This document shows, in pieces, positions 44,444 through 55,148 of a stretch of 64,000 bases of DNA. The stretch's first letter is position 1. The number at the start of each line of letters is the position of its first letter. Where the stretch lies: the NCBI GenBank assembly GCA_023053545.1, contig JAKZAN010000025.1, forward strand, positions 62,001 through 126,000, given 5' to 3'. Made by a program: the position numbers and the translations under genes. The notes beneath the pieces were generated by a model that searched no databases, was not told the DNA's origin, and saw nothing but the letters and a program-made list of their open reading frames with translations. This DNA comes from Lepidurus packardi. Taxonomy: Eukaryota > Arthropoda > Branchiopoda > Notostraca > Triopsidae.

Positions 44444-47400
44444 TTATTTGCATTCAAAAAACCGAAAGGCATTTAAAGTACGCGAAATCAATACATAGAT
44501 ATAAACGAAATTTCGACATTTGAAGAAAGCACAGTTAAGGCAATCTAATTTTGTCGTTTTTATCAATTATTATATTACATTATTTGCATTCAAAAAACCG
44601 AAAGGCATTTAAAGTACGCGAAATCAATACATAGATATAAACGAAATTTCGACATTTGAAGAAAGCACAGTTAAGGCAATCTAATTTTGTCGTTTTTATC
44701 AATTATTATATTATATTATTTGCATGCAAAAAACGAAATTTCGACATTTGAAGAAAGCACAGTTAAGGCAATCTAATTTTGTCGTTTTTATCAATTATTA
44801 TATTATATTATTTGCATGCAAAAAACGAAATTTCGACATTTGAAGAAAGCACAGTTAAGGCAATCTAATTTTGTCGTTTTTATCAATTATTATATTATAT
44901 TATTTGCATGCAAAAAACGAAATTTCGACATTTGAAGAAAGCATAGTTAAGGCAATCTAATTTTGTCGTTTTTATCAATTATTATATTATATTATTTGCA
45001 TGCAAAAAACGAAATTTCGACATTTGAAGAAAGCACAGTTAAGGCAATCTAATTTTGTCGTTTTTATCAATTATTATATTATATTATTTGCATGCAAAAA
45101 ACGAAATTTCGACATTTGAAGAAAGCACAGTTAAGGCAATCTAATTTTGTCGTTTTTATCAATTATTATATTATATTATTTGCATGCAAAAAACGAAATT
45201 TCGACATTTGAAGAAAGCACAGTTAAGGCAATCTAATTTTGTCGTTTTTATCAATTATTATATTATATTATTTGCATGCAAAAAACGAAATTTCGACATT
45301 TGAAGAAAGCACAGTTAAGGCAATCTAATTTTGTCGTTTTTATCAATTATTATGCTATATTATTTGCATTCAAAAAACCGAAAGGCATTTAAAGTACGCG
45401 AAATCAATACATAGATATAAACGAAATTTCGACATTTGAAGAAAGCACAGTTAAGGCAATCTAATTTTGTCGTTTTTATCAATTATTATATTATATATTT
45501 GCATGCAAAAAACGAAATTTATTTGAAGAAAGCACAGTTAAGGCAATCTAATTTTGTCGTTTTTATCAATTATTATATTATATTATTTGCATGCCGAAAG
45601 GTCGTTTTTATCAATTATTATATTATATTATTTGCATGCAAAAAACGAAATTTCGACATTTGAAGAAAGCACAGTTAAGGCAATCTAATTTTGTCGTTTT
45701 TATCAATTATTATATTATATTATTTGCATGCAAAAAACGAAATTTCGACATTTGAAGAAAGCACAGTTGAAGAAAGCACAGTTAAGGCAATCTAATTTTG
45801 TCGTTTTTATCAATTATTATATTATATTATTTGCATGCAAAAAACGAAATTTCGACATTTGAAGAAAGCACAGTTAAGGCAATCTAATTTTGTCGTTTTT
45901 ATCAATTATTATATTATATTATTTGCATTCAAAAAACCGAAAGGCATTTAAAGTACGCGAAATCAATACATAGATATAAACGAAATTTCGACATTTGAAG
46001 AAAGCACAGTTAAGGCAATCTAATTTTGTCGTTTTTATCAATTATTATATTATATTATTTGCATGCAAAAAACGAAATTTCGACATTTGAAGAAAGCACA
46101 GTTAAGGCAATCTAATTTTGTCGTTTTTATCAATTATTATATTATATTATTTGCATGCAAAAAACGAAATTTCGACATTTGAAGAAAGCACAGTTAAGGC
46201 AATCTAATTTTGTCGTTTTTATCAATTATTATATTATATTATTTGCATGCAAAAAACGAAATTTCGACATTTGAAGAAAGCACAGTTAAGGCAATCTAAT
46301 TTTGTCGTTTTTATCAATTATTATGCTATATTATTTGCATTCAAAAAACCGAAAGGCATTTAAAGTACGCGAAATCAATACATAGATATAAACGAAATTT
46401 CGACATTTGAAGAAAGCACAGTTAAGGCAATCTAATTTTGTCGTTTTTATCAATTATTATATTATATTATTTGCATGCAAAAAACGAAATTTCGACATTT
46501 GAAGAAAGCACAGTTAAGGCAATCTAATTTTGTCGTTTTTATCAATTATTATATTATATTATTTGCATGCAAAAAACGAAATTTCGACATTTGAAGAAAG
46601 CACAGTTAAGGCAATCTAATTTTGTCGTTTTTATCAATTATTATATTATATTATTTGCATGCAAAAAACGAAATTTCGACATTTGAAGAAAGCACAGTTA
46701 AGGCAATCTAATTTTGTCGTTTTTATCAATTATTATATTATATTATTTGCATGCAAAAAACGAAATTTCGACATTTGAAGAAAGCACAGTTAAGGCAATC
46801 TAATTTTGTCGTTTTTATCAATTATTATATTATATTATTTGCATTCAAAAAACCGAAAGGCATTTAAAGTACGCGAAATCAATACATAGATATAAACGAA
46901 ATTTCGACATTTGAAGAAAGCACAGTTAAGGCAATCTAATTTTGTCGTTTTTATCAATTATTATATTATATTATTTGCATGCAAAAAACGAAATTTCGAC
47001 ATTTGAAGAAAGCACAGTTAAGGCAATCTAATTTTGTCGTTTTTATCAATTATTATATTATATTATTTGCATGCAAAAAACGAAATTTCGACATTTGAAG
47101 AAAGCACAGTTAAGGCAATCTAATTTTGTCGTTTTTATCAATTATTATATTATATTATTTGCATGCAAAAAACGAAATTTCGACATTTGAAGAAAGCACA
47201 GTTAAGGCAATCTAATTTTGTCGTTTTTATCAATTATTATATTATATTATTTGCATGCAAAAAACGAAATTTCGACATTTGAAGAAAGCACAGTTAAGGC
47301 TAATTTTGTCGTTTTTATCAATTATTATATTATAATTTTCGTTTTTATCAATTATTATAAAAATGCAAAAAACGAAATTTCGACATTTGAAGAAAGCACA

Positions 47401-47753
47401 GTTAAGGCAATCTAATTTTGTCGTTTTTATCAATTATTATATTATATTATTTGCATGCAAAAAACGAAATTTCGACATTTGAAGAAAGCACAGTTAAGGC
47501 AATCTAATTTTGTCGTTTTTATCAATTATTATATTATATTATTTGCATGCAAAAAACGAAATTTCGACATTTGAAGAAAGCACAGTTAAGGCAATCTAAT
47601 TTTGTCGTTTTTATCAATTATTATATTATATTATTTGCATTCAAAAAACCGAAAGGCATTTAAAGTACGCGAAATCAATACATAGATATAAACGAAATTT
47701 CGACATTTGAAGAAAGCACAGTTAAGGCAATCTAATTTTGTCGTTTTTATCAA
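44444..47753 (+). repeat. Satellite array C between copies 2 and 3 (3.31 kb), partly rearranged
   Basis: L monomers are at 44462, 44598, 45378, 45937, 46349, 46853 and 47649. Two spacings (559 and 796) do not fit 136 + n x 92. They coincide with broken monomers at about 45495-45600 (a short monomer, then GCATGCCGAAAGGTCGTTTT), a GAAGAAAGCACAGTT duplication at about 45765, and a scrambled stretch at 47300-47365. A TTATGCTATATTA variant occurs twice (45350 and 46321), each time before a GCATTC-type L, so part of the array was duplicated. Confidence 0.93.
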
Positions 47754-47793
47754 GCTCAAGCAGCAGAAACGTCAATCGAAATCGAAAGAACAG

Positions 47794-47967
47794 TCAATGT
47801 AGTCTAATTTTGTCATTTTTGTAAAGTTCAATGAGGGGCTGGGTATGAATTTTATCGTCCAGGTAATCAGAAAACCTAGGATCATTGACAATGTCTTGTT
47901 CATCGCGAAAAGCATCTTGAATATACTTAACATAGAAACGGGTATGTTCACCGTTCACGGTGTCCAT
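47794..47967 (-). CDS. 57-residue hypothetical protein (copy 3)
   Basis: Open, with LIELYK instead of LIKLYK near the end, the same as in the inverted copy. Confidence 0.42.
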   Translation of the reverse strand: MDTVNGEHTRFYVKYIQDAFRDEQDIVNDPRFSDYLDDKIHTQPLIELYKNDKIRLH

Positions 47968-47969
47968 AC

Positions 47970-48824
47970 CTAAGTCTCATTCTGTAATTTCCTCTCCAAA
48001 GCCCTGATTTTTTTGTGAGCTTTTATGAGTTCCGCATTCTTCCCTCTCAAAACAGCGTGTAACTGACAGGCCTTTTGCTTTTCACGATCATTGTTCTGCA
48101 AGCGCTTGCATAAAGCGAAATATTTTTTATACGAGTTGCGAAACTTTTGCCTGTAAGAGCAATTGTGATTTATACTTATTGCCTGCTTTGGAATCTGTCT
48201 ATGGGAAGAGGGGTTAACAACCTGAGGCTGAGAAACCGCGTTTCTTCTCTGTGAAGAAGACTCAGCATCAGAGTCAGACAGAGCAAAATTATCCTCAATT
48301 AGCACAGCCGGCTGTGAAAGCTTACTACTACCACCATTACCTGCAGATGCTTGTGGTTGTGTACAACTACTGGTACTATTATTACTGCTGCAGTTAAAAA
48401 ATTCGAATGGCTGTCTCTTGAAATTTTCGATTGTATCTAATTTTCCCGGACAACTGGTGTCAATCTTCATCAAGCGGATTAAACCCATCTTCAGCTTTTT
48501 AGCTCGTGCAACTAATGACCTGAGCAAGTTTTCTTCACTAACGTTCAATCTAGTTCTAGAACTACCTTCCACTTCCAGTGAAAAAATAGACACGATCCAG
48601 CTTAAAAAATCTTTTCGCTTCGCATGCTTTCTTTTAGACTGCTCCAGAAAAAGATTGTGAAGCTCAAGAACGACTCAATTACTTAAAAAAGGTTTCGGCC
48701 TGGCAATGGAAGTCCAAGTATCCAACGTCTTCAAGTGACTCTTTAATATCCCTATTTCATCACAGAACGGACCAATACGGTCATCATCATTAACATCAGG
48801 ACTTGAAGTTGAACTTGAAGCCAT
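47970..48824 (-). pseudogene. 284-codon gene with nonsense mutation at codon 50 (copy 3)
   Basis: Codon 50, GGA in copies 1 and 2, is TGA here (48677-48675), which removes all but the first 49 residues unless translation restarts further in. There is also a Leu231-to-Ser change. The rest is nearly identical, so the break is recent. The 57-codon ORF downstream is still open. Confidence 0.85.
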
Positions 48825-49346
48825 ACCGTAATGCGAAATGCGTTAATAACGGACTCAAATTAACTAATTAAGTTTTACTTTGAGGTTTTACTTTGATGAT
48901 AATTGATTAAATCGATTTCAATCAGTCAAGCTTAATTTTGATAGGATAATATTAATTATAAATTAAATAAAATTGAGTTGAGTTTGACTCACAATTTGGT
49001 TGTTTTTTGGGTTCTTCATGTCTTCGACTTGAGCTTGACGTTCACCAAGACGTTCACACGTAAGTAGGGTGTTGACACGTAGGGTGTTGTCTCAACGACT
49101 CAAGCAAAAACACTGACCAAATGGATTGGACCAAAAATGGTTTAGCTTCGCTTTAGCAGGGTGAAATTAAACTAGCTTTCAATAGAAAACCAGATATAAA
49201 AATATCTGGCTTTCTATTCAGTCGAGCCTTGAGTTCCAGATCCAGATTATCAATCCCCAAAGCGCAAACGGCTTATTTCCACGATTTCGAACCATTTTCA
49301 AAACGATCAATCTCGTTTTCTTGTACTGTGTATACCATGAGGTGAT

Positions 49347-49488
49347 GAAGGAGAAATGCAAAACCAACCTCCCAACAAACTTTTCCTAAGGCTTAGCTTA
49401 GGAAAAGTTTGTTGGGAGGTTGGTTTTGCATTTCTCCTTCTGAATTGCCATCTACAAGGCTTAGGCTAAGCCTTGTAGATGGCAATTC
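49347..49488. repeat. Twin palindromes (copy 3)
   Basis: Arms and loops are unchanged relative to copies 1 and 2, although this copy differs elsewhere. Confidence 0.9.
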
Positions 49489-49636
49489 GACGAAATTTAC
49501 ATCTCTATGCCGGATATTAAATCACATACACCACAAGTGTAAATTCCTAAAAATTAAGAGAAAATGTACATTCACGTACCTCTAAATTTCGTACCTCTTT
49601 TTAGTTTCAACTAAAAACCAAGCCATTATATTAGAT

Positions 49637-51250
49637 TAACTAGCTGAGATATTCTTCTTTTGGTATTGAATGACCAATTCGGTATCTCATGCTAAGATTA
49701 TTTTTTTTAAAAAAATCCGCCCTAGCTGACCAGCGCACGGCTGTTGAGGCCACTGCAATGGCCGCGAAGGCAGCTTTCAACTTTTCCGTTTGGAAATTCG
49801 AAGATAGCAGCTATAAATACAGGAAAAATACCCTTAGCTAGCTCACATTCTTCTTTGATTATTGAATGACCCGGGTGTCTCATGTCATGCTAAGATTATT
49901 TAAAAAACAAAAAAAAACATCCGCCCTAGCTGACCAGCGCACGGCTGTTGAGGCCACTGCAATGGCCGCGAAGGCAGCTTTCAACTTTTCCGTTTGGAAA
50001 TTCGAAGATAGCAGCTATAAATACAGGAAAAATACCCTTAGCTAGCTCACATTCTTCTTGATTATTGAATGACCCGGGAGTCTCATGTCATGCTAAGATT
50101 ACAGTATTTAAAAAACAAAAAAAACATCCGCCCTAGCTGACCAGCGCACGGCTGTTGAGGCCACTGCAATGGCCGCGAAGGCAGCTTTCAACTTTTCCGT
50201 TTGGAAATTCGAAGATAGCAGCTATAAATACAGGAAAAATACCCTTAGCTAGCTCACATTCTTCTTGATTATTGAATGACCCGGGAGTCTCATGTCATGC
50301 TAAGATTATTTAAAAAACAAAAAAAACATCCGCCCTAGCTGACCAGCGCACGGCTGTTGAGGCCACTGCAATGGCCGCGAAGGCAGCTTTCAACTTTTCC
50401 GTTTGGAAATTCGAAGATAGCAGCTATAAATACAGGAAAAATACCCTTAGCTAGCTCACATTCTTCTTGATTATTGAATGACCCGGGAGTCTCATGTCAT
50501 GCTAAGATTATTTAAAAAACAAAAAAAAACATCCGCCCTAGCTGACCAGCGCACGGCTGTTGAGGCCACTGCAATGGCCGCGAAGGCAGCTTTCAACTTT
50601 TCCGTTTGGAAATTCGAAAATAGCAGCTATAAATACAGGAAAAATACCCTTAGCTAGCTCACGTTCTTCTTGATTATTGAATGACCCGGGAGTCTCATGT
50701 CATGCTAAGATTATTTAAAAAACAAAAAAAACATCCGCCCTAGCTGACCAGCGCACGGCTGTTGAGGCCACTGCAATGGCCGCGAAGGCAGCTTTCAACT
50801 TTTCCGTTTGGAAATTCGAAGATAGCAGCTATAAATACAGGAAAAATACCCTTAGCTAGCTCACATTCTTCTTGATTATTGAATGACCCGGGAGTCTCAT
50901 GTCATGCTAAGATTACAGTATTTAAAAAACAAAAAAAACATCCGCCCTAGCTGACCAGCGCACGGCTGTTGAGGCCACTGCAATGGCCGCGAAGGCAGCT
51001 TTCAATTTTTCCGTTTGGAAATTCGAAGATAGCAGCTATAAATACAGGAAAAATACCCTTAGCTAGCTCACATTCTTCTTGATTATTGAATGACCCGGGA
51101 GTCTCATGTCATGCTAAGATTACAGTATTTAAAAAACAAAAAAAACATCCGCCCTAGCTGACCAGCAGCGCACGGCTGTTGAGGCCACTGCAATGGCCGC
51201 GAAGGCAGCTTTCCATTTCAACTTTTCAGTTTAGTAATTCAAAGATAGCA
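49637..51250 (+). repeat. Tandem 205-bp promoter-like repeats, eight units (copy 3)
   Basis: The marker CCGCCCTAGCTGACCAG occurs at 49717, 49921, 50128, 50330, 50533, 50735 and 50942, and a CAG-expanded form at 51149. The last unit is diverged: it keeps GCAGTTATAAAATAG but has an in-frame stop in the short frame. It continues into DNA absent from copies 1 and 2. Confidence 0.75.
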
Positions 51251-51393
51251 GTTATAAAATAGAGCTATCTACTAAGGGCCTTTGTAGATATAGCTCTGAT
51301 TATTTTCTTCAGTAATAAAGTGCTAGTTCGAAATCGCGAATGAATTATATTTAAAACATTCTAACATTTACAGTGTAACGCACAGTACAGCTG
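51212..51393. other. Segment extended in copy 3
   Basis: After the diverged last promoter-like unit, copy 3 has a net 139 bp that copies 1 and 2 lack, ending at CTGCTGGGAAAACC where those copies read CAGCTGGGAAAACC. It includes an imperfect hairpin (GAGCTATCTAC ... GTAGATATAGCTC at about 51263-51297). The simplest view is that copies 1 and 2 carry a deletion, which fused their last unit to downstream DNA. Confidence 0.5.
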
Positions 51394-51802
51394 CTGGGAA
51401 AACCTCCCTCAATTCTGTATTTTCGTAAGATCTGTTTTGCTGAAAAAACAATTAACTAAAACACTTACGCCTTACAATATAAATGAAAATAAGGCAGACC
51501 ATTCTAAATTATACAATAGAAGTCGCTTTTTTATGCCCACCGCTGTGCTGCTTACCATTAACATTGATTAAGCGGCACTTGTTCGGCAACGTAGAAAAGG
51601 GAAGGATAAGCTACCTGCAGGCAAAGTGGGCGAACAAGATGGCCGAACAAGCCCCACCTTCTGGGATATTGACTTCAGGACAAAATCAAGTGTGGTCTAC
51701 AATTATATTTTTGGAAAATCGGAGGTAACAGATAAAATTCTGAAAAAAATTACTGTGGGAAAGGAACATGTGTCTAGTTAACCACAATATGCAGGGTTGA
51801 TT

Positions 51803-52045
51803 TAATTTTTATTTAAACACTATACTTTCTACAAAACATGTCGTTTAACTCTAAAATATCTTTTACATTAACAGTTATTTCACTGTCCGACATTCGTGAC
51901 GGGTGCCTACTCCAACGTTCTACAAAATAGAAAAAGAACGGTTTAGTTACGTGAACGCGTGGATTTTCCAAAATTAAAATTCTAAAAAACACCCGATGTC
52001 AAGTCGCAATACACAAAAAGTGAAAGGTCGACCGGCCTCCCTATT
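51803..52045. other. 243-bp segment present only in copy 3
   Basis: Copies 1 and 2 read GGGTTGATTAGGGAGG straight across this site. The bounds are marked by ATT microhomology, and the right bound is the centre of the palindrome at 52028-52060, so a deletion in the ancestor of copies 1 and 2 is likelier than an insertion here. AT-rich, no gene. Confidence 0.7.
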
Positions 52046-52060
52046 AGGGAGGCCGGTCGA
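52028..52060. repeat. 33-bp palindrome, complete in copy 3 only
   Basis: 15-bp perfect arms (TCGACCGGCCTCCCT and its complement) around ATT. Only the right arm survives in copies 1 and 2. Confidence 0.8.
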
Positions 52061-52464
52061 ATTTTTCAAAATTGTCTGACAGGCATGAAAATGGTCTCAA
52101 AAAATCCTTGATTTTTTTGTAAGATTTATAGTGGAAAAACTAAGAAAATCGGACAGATAGTTTTTGAGATAAAGCACTTTATATGGTCATTTTTGATGGG
52201 AAAAACGTCCGCATTTCCTATGTTAAAAGAAAACGCAGAAGTCGTCGAGGTCAGAGTTGGCTGTGCTAGCAAGCTATTCCCTGAGCAACCCCACTCCACC
52301 CAGTTTTACCACCCCCTGCTACTCTTTCCCGTCCCTGTTTGCTGTAATCCCCTTAATTTGTCCAAATTGGTTAAAGAACAAGCGGTGTGTTCTAATGTAC
52401 AGTCATGAGCAAAAAAAACTGCTCAGCCAAAGCGCAGAGGTCTAATTAGGCCTCTTGAGGCTGA

Positions 52465-52963
52465 TTTACCTCCATTAGTGGGTGAAAGAGCTTGAACCAA
52501 TCGGTTACAAGGTGCGCCCGGGAAATTCAAAGGTTTTGTTGATATATAAAAATATGTATGACTAAATCCCTTCGTTGGAGATTAAAATTCTAAAATTAAG
52601 CGAGAAAGCGGATATGTTATAATCTCCTTTATTTGTTTTAATTTCCTTTATTTTAAACTCCAATAACGTGCCTTTTTAGCCAATCCAACATAAGAAACGA
52701 AGATACGCTCTGGGAAGAGGCAAGCTGAGTATGGGAACAATTAGCTGATAATTCAGATTTCTGGCTAAAGCTGGTTGACTCTATGCCACGGAGACTACAT
52801 GCGTGTATCGAAAATAATGGTGGTATAACAAAGTATTAACAGATCACATGAAACGAAGGAATATAGTCATACATATTTTTATATATCAACAAAACCTTTG
52901 AATTTCCCGGGCGCACCTTGTAACCGATTGGTTCAAGCTCTTTCACCCACTAATGAAGGTAAA
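52465..52963. mobile_element. 499-bp foldback/MITE element (copy 3)
   Basis: Same site and length as in copies 1 and 2, so it was present before all three copies formed. Confidence 0.75.
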
Positions 52964-53087
52964 TGGATTGGCTATCACAACCCTTCTTTTAGACCGCGGC
53001 AACCGCTGCAACTCGCATAAAAGCGGGTTCAGCCATGTTAGGGGAGGGGCTAGCGATCCGCTGCGAGGGTTGCATGCCGCAGCACAC

Positions 53088-53095
53088 TATATAAG
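53088..53095 (+). promoter_or_regulatory. TATA box of the OTU gene (copy 3)
   Basis: TATATAAG in the same context as copies 1 and 2, with the initiator-like motif 35 bp further on. Confidence 0.7.
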
Positions 53096-53410
53096 GCCGT
53101 TGCATTGAACCATTCTTCCTTCAGTCCTTCACTGTGTTTCGCATGTTAGCTAGCAATTGTAGCGTAGTGCCTTATAGTGTAGTTCTTCTAACCCGGATTA
53201 ATTATTTAATGTAGTTCCTCTTAACCTTGGATTAGATTTTTCAGTAAGGTTATTTTTTATTGCATTCTGTGTTTCCCTTTGACTTTTTTCTTGGATTGAT
53301 TATTTAGTTCTGTTCTTCTTTAACCCGGATTATTTTTTTCCCTCTTAACCCTGGATTAGATTATTTGACTTTTTTCTTCTAACAGATTAACCCTTTCTCT
53401 CTTTACTAAT

Positions 53411-54403
53411 ATGAGTAAATCAAGGGCGCAGTTTTTTAAAAATTGTCTACGCGATCTTGAACGTAGAGCAAATTTGCCTGCGTCGGCCTACGATAGTTCT
53501 TCAAGAGCGCCCATACTGATTAGTAACGAACATTTCGAGAAGTTTAGGCAGGCGTGTTTTTCAAAGAAAACAGAGTTCGATGCTTACCCTCTCCCGAAGC
53601 GTATGGCAATATGGCAATCTCAGAGTTTTAATATTGACCAAATTGACACAACTGCTTCCAGTACTTTGCCCGAGCGTTTGAGCGAATGTTTAGCTTTGTG
53701 CAGCAATGGAGATGGGAATTGTTTCTACAATTCCGCTTCTTTGTCTTTGTTCGGCAACCAAAGGCATGCCGTTGAGTTGCGCTGCCGAGTTGTGGTCGAA
53801 TTAGCAACCAATTATGAGTTGTACTCCAGGGAGTCGGCAGGATACCTCTCGATGAAACAAATTGGAACCCTAGTCGAGTACTCAGGATTCACTTTCGACC
53901 GTGTTAAATTCACGGGCGTTGACTCAGTGTGCCCTACAGGTATTCCACCGGCGGAAGACTGTTTTAAGTACTATTCCATGGAACACGCCAGGGATCGGGA
54001 ATATTCGAGCATTATTGCATTCCCAGCTTTGGCTAATGTTTGTAAGATAGCCGTGGAGTCAGTTTATCCGAAAGCGGATGGAATCAGAGCATCTCACCAA
54101 GCGAATTTCTTAAACGAGACGTTTTCACCAAGCGGTGCCGTTTCCTCTGAAACTATTCGAATTTTGTGGACTGGGCTTTTGGCAAACTTCACGAAGAAGG
54201 AAAATGGACGTTTAGTCCCTCCAACATCCTGGAATCCCAATCATTTTGTGCCTGTGATTGAGCGTGCTAGTCAGTCACCCCTCTTTTTGTCAGAGAACTG
54301 CACTCTTCCGGTTCTTGATGTGGTAGAAACTGCGTCAGTTATTCCCAGTCATCCAATTGAAACTGCAAATGTGATAACACCTGTTATTAGTTGCACGAGC
54401 TAA
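53411..54403 (+). CDS. OTU-family cysteine protease, truncated to 330 residues (copy 3)
   Basis: Residues 1-325 match copies 1 and 2. At 54385/54386 the sequence jumps to the inverted 284-codon gene, and five junction-coded residues (ISCTS) precede TAA. Asp101, Cys104 and His278 are kept, so only part of the Ser/Thr-rich tail is lost and the protein could still be an active protease. Its native 3' end is missing. Confidence 0.8.
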   Translation: MSKSRAQFFKNCLRDLERRANLPASAYDSSSRAPILISNEHFEKFRQACFSKKTEFDAYPLPKRMAIWQSQSFNIDQIDTTASSTLPERLSECLALCSNGDGNCFYNSASLSLFGNQRHAVELRCRVVVELATNYELYSRESAGYLSMKQIGTLVEYSGFTFDRVKFTGVDSVCPTGIPPAEDCFKYYSMEHARDREYSSIIAFPALANVCKIAVESVYPKADGIRASHQANFLNETFSPSGAVSSETIRILWTGLLANFTKKENGRLVPPTSWNPNHFVPVIERASQSPLFLSENCTLPVLDVVETASVIPSHPIETANVITPVISCTS

Positions 54404-54932
54404 AAAGCTGAAGATGGGTTTAATCCGCTTGATGAAGATTGACACCAGTTGTCCGGGAAAATTAGATACAATCGAAAATTTCAAGAGACAGCCATTCGAA
54501 TTTTTTAACTGCAGCAGTAATAATAGTACCAGTAGTTGTACACAACCACAAGCATCTGCAGGTAATGGTGGTAGTAGTAAGCTTTCACAGCCGGCTGTGC
54601 TAATTGAGGATAATTTTGCTCTGTCTGACTCTGATGCTGAGTCTTCTTCACAGAGAAGAAACGCGGTTTCTCAGCCTCAGGTTGTTAACCCCTCTTCCCA
54701 TAGACAGATTCCAAAGCAGGCAATAAGTATAAATCACAATTGCTCTTACAGGCAAAAGTTTCGCAACTTGTATAAAAAATATTTCGCTTTATGCAAGCGC
54801 TTGCAGAACAATGATCGTGAAAAGCAAAAGGCCTGTCAGTTACACGCTGTTTTGAGAGGGAAGAATGCGGAACTCATAAAAGCTCACAAAAAAATCAGGG
54901 CTTTGGAGAGGAAATTACAGAATGAGACTTAG
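54386..54932 (+). pseudogene. Inverted 3' fragment of the 284-codon gene
   Basis: Encodes residues 104-284 of the copy 1 protein on the plus strand, including the Ser-rich middle and charged C-terminus. The first 103 codons and the promoter are missing because of the inversion junction. An internal ATG at 54414 (residue 113) leaves a 172-codon frame, which could be translated only if transcription enters from the truncated OTU gene. It keeps Leu231, unlike copy 3. Confidence 0.85.
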
Positions 54933-54934
54933 GT

Positions 54935-55108
54935 ATGGACACCGTGAACGGTGAACATACCCGTTTCTATGTTAAGTATATTCAAGATGCTTTTCGCGAT
55001 GAACAAGACATTGTCAATGATCCTAGGTTTTCTGATTACCTGGACGATAAAATTCATACCCAGCCCCTCATTGAACTTTACAAAAATGACAAAATTAGAC
55101 TACATTGA
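54935..55108 (+). CDS. 57-residue hypothetical protein (inverted copy)
   Basis: Same small ORF in reverse orientation, 2 nt after the 284-codon frame, with LIELYK. Open. Confidence 0.42.
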   Translation: MDTVNGEHTRFYVKYIQDAFRDEQDIVNDPRFSDYLDDKIHTQPLIELYKNDKIRLH

Positions 55109-55148
55109 CTGTTCTTTCGATTTCGATTGACGTTTCTGCTGCTTGAGC

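Larger units (their letters stand above)
47754..54385. repeat. OTU unit, copy 3 (longer interior, truncated at right)
   Basis: Same order as copies 1 and 2 but with 791 bp more between the 284-codon gene and the OTU gene: two more 205-bp units (+409), 139 bp near 51212-51393, and 243 bp at 51803-52045. The copy stops inside the OTU gene at 54385, where inverted sequence begins. Confidence 0.92.
52400..54385. mobile_element. TA-flanked OTU element, left part (copy 3, truncated)
   Basis: Left TIR at 52400-52459 after TA. The right TIR is missing because the copy is cut at 54385. The 499-bp foldback insertion is present at 52465-52963. Confidence 0.75.

Noticed and set aside
45436-45663. Frames of 60-75 codons in satellite array C (also 47218-47433)
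   Set aside because: They exist only because broken monomers remove the usual stops; the translation is repeated satellite.
51483-51728. 81-codon frame in copy 3 downstream of the promoter array
   Set aside because: Copies 1 and 2 have TAA at codon 13 of the same frame, and no domain is recognised.
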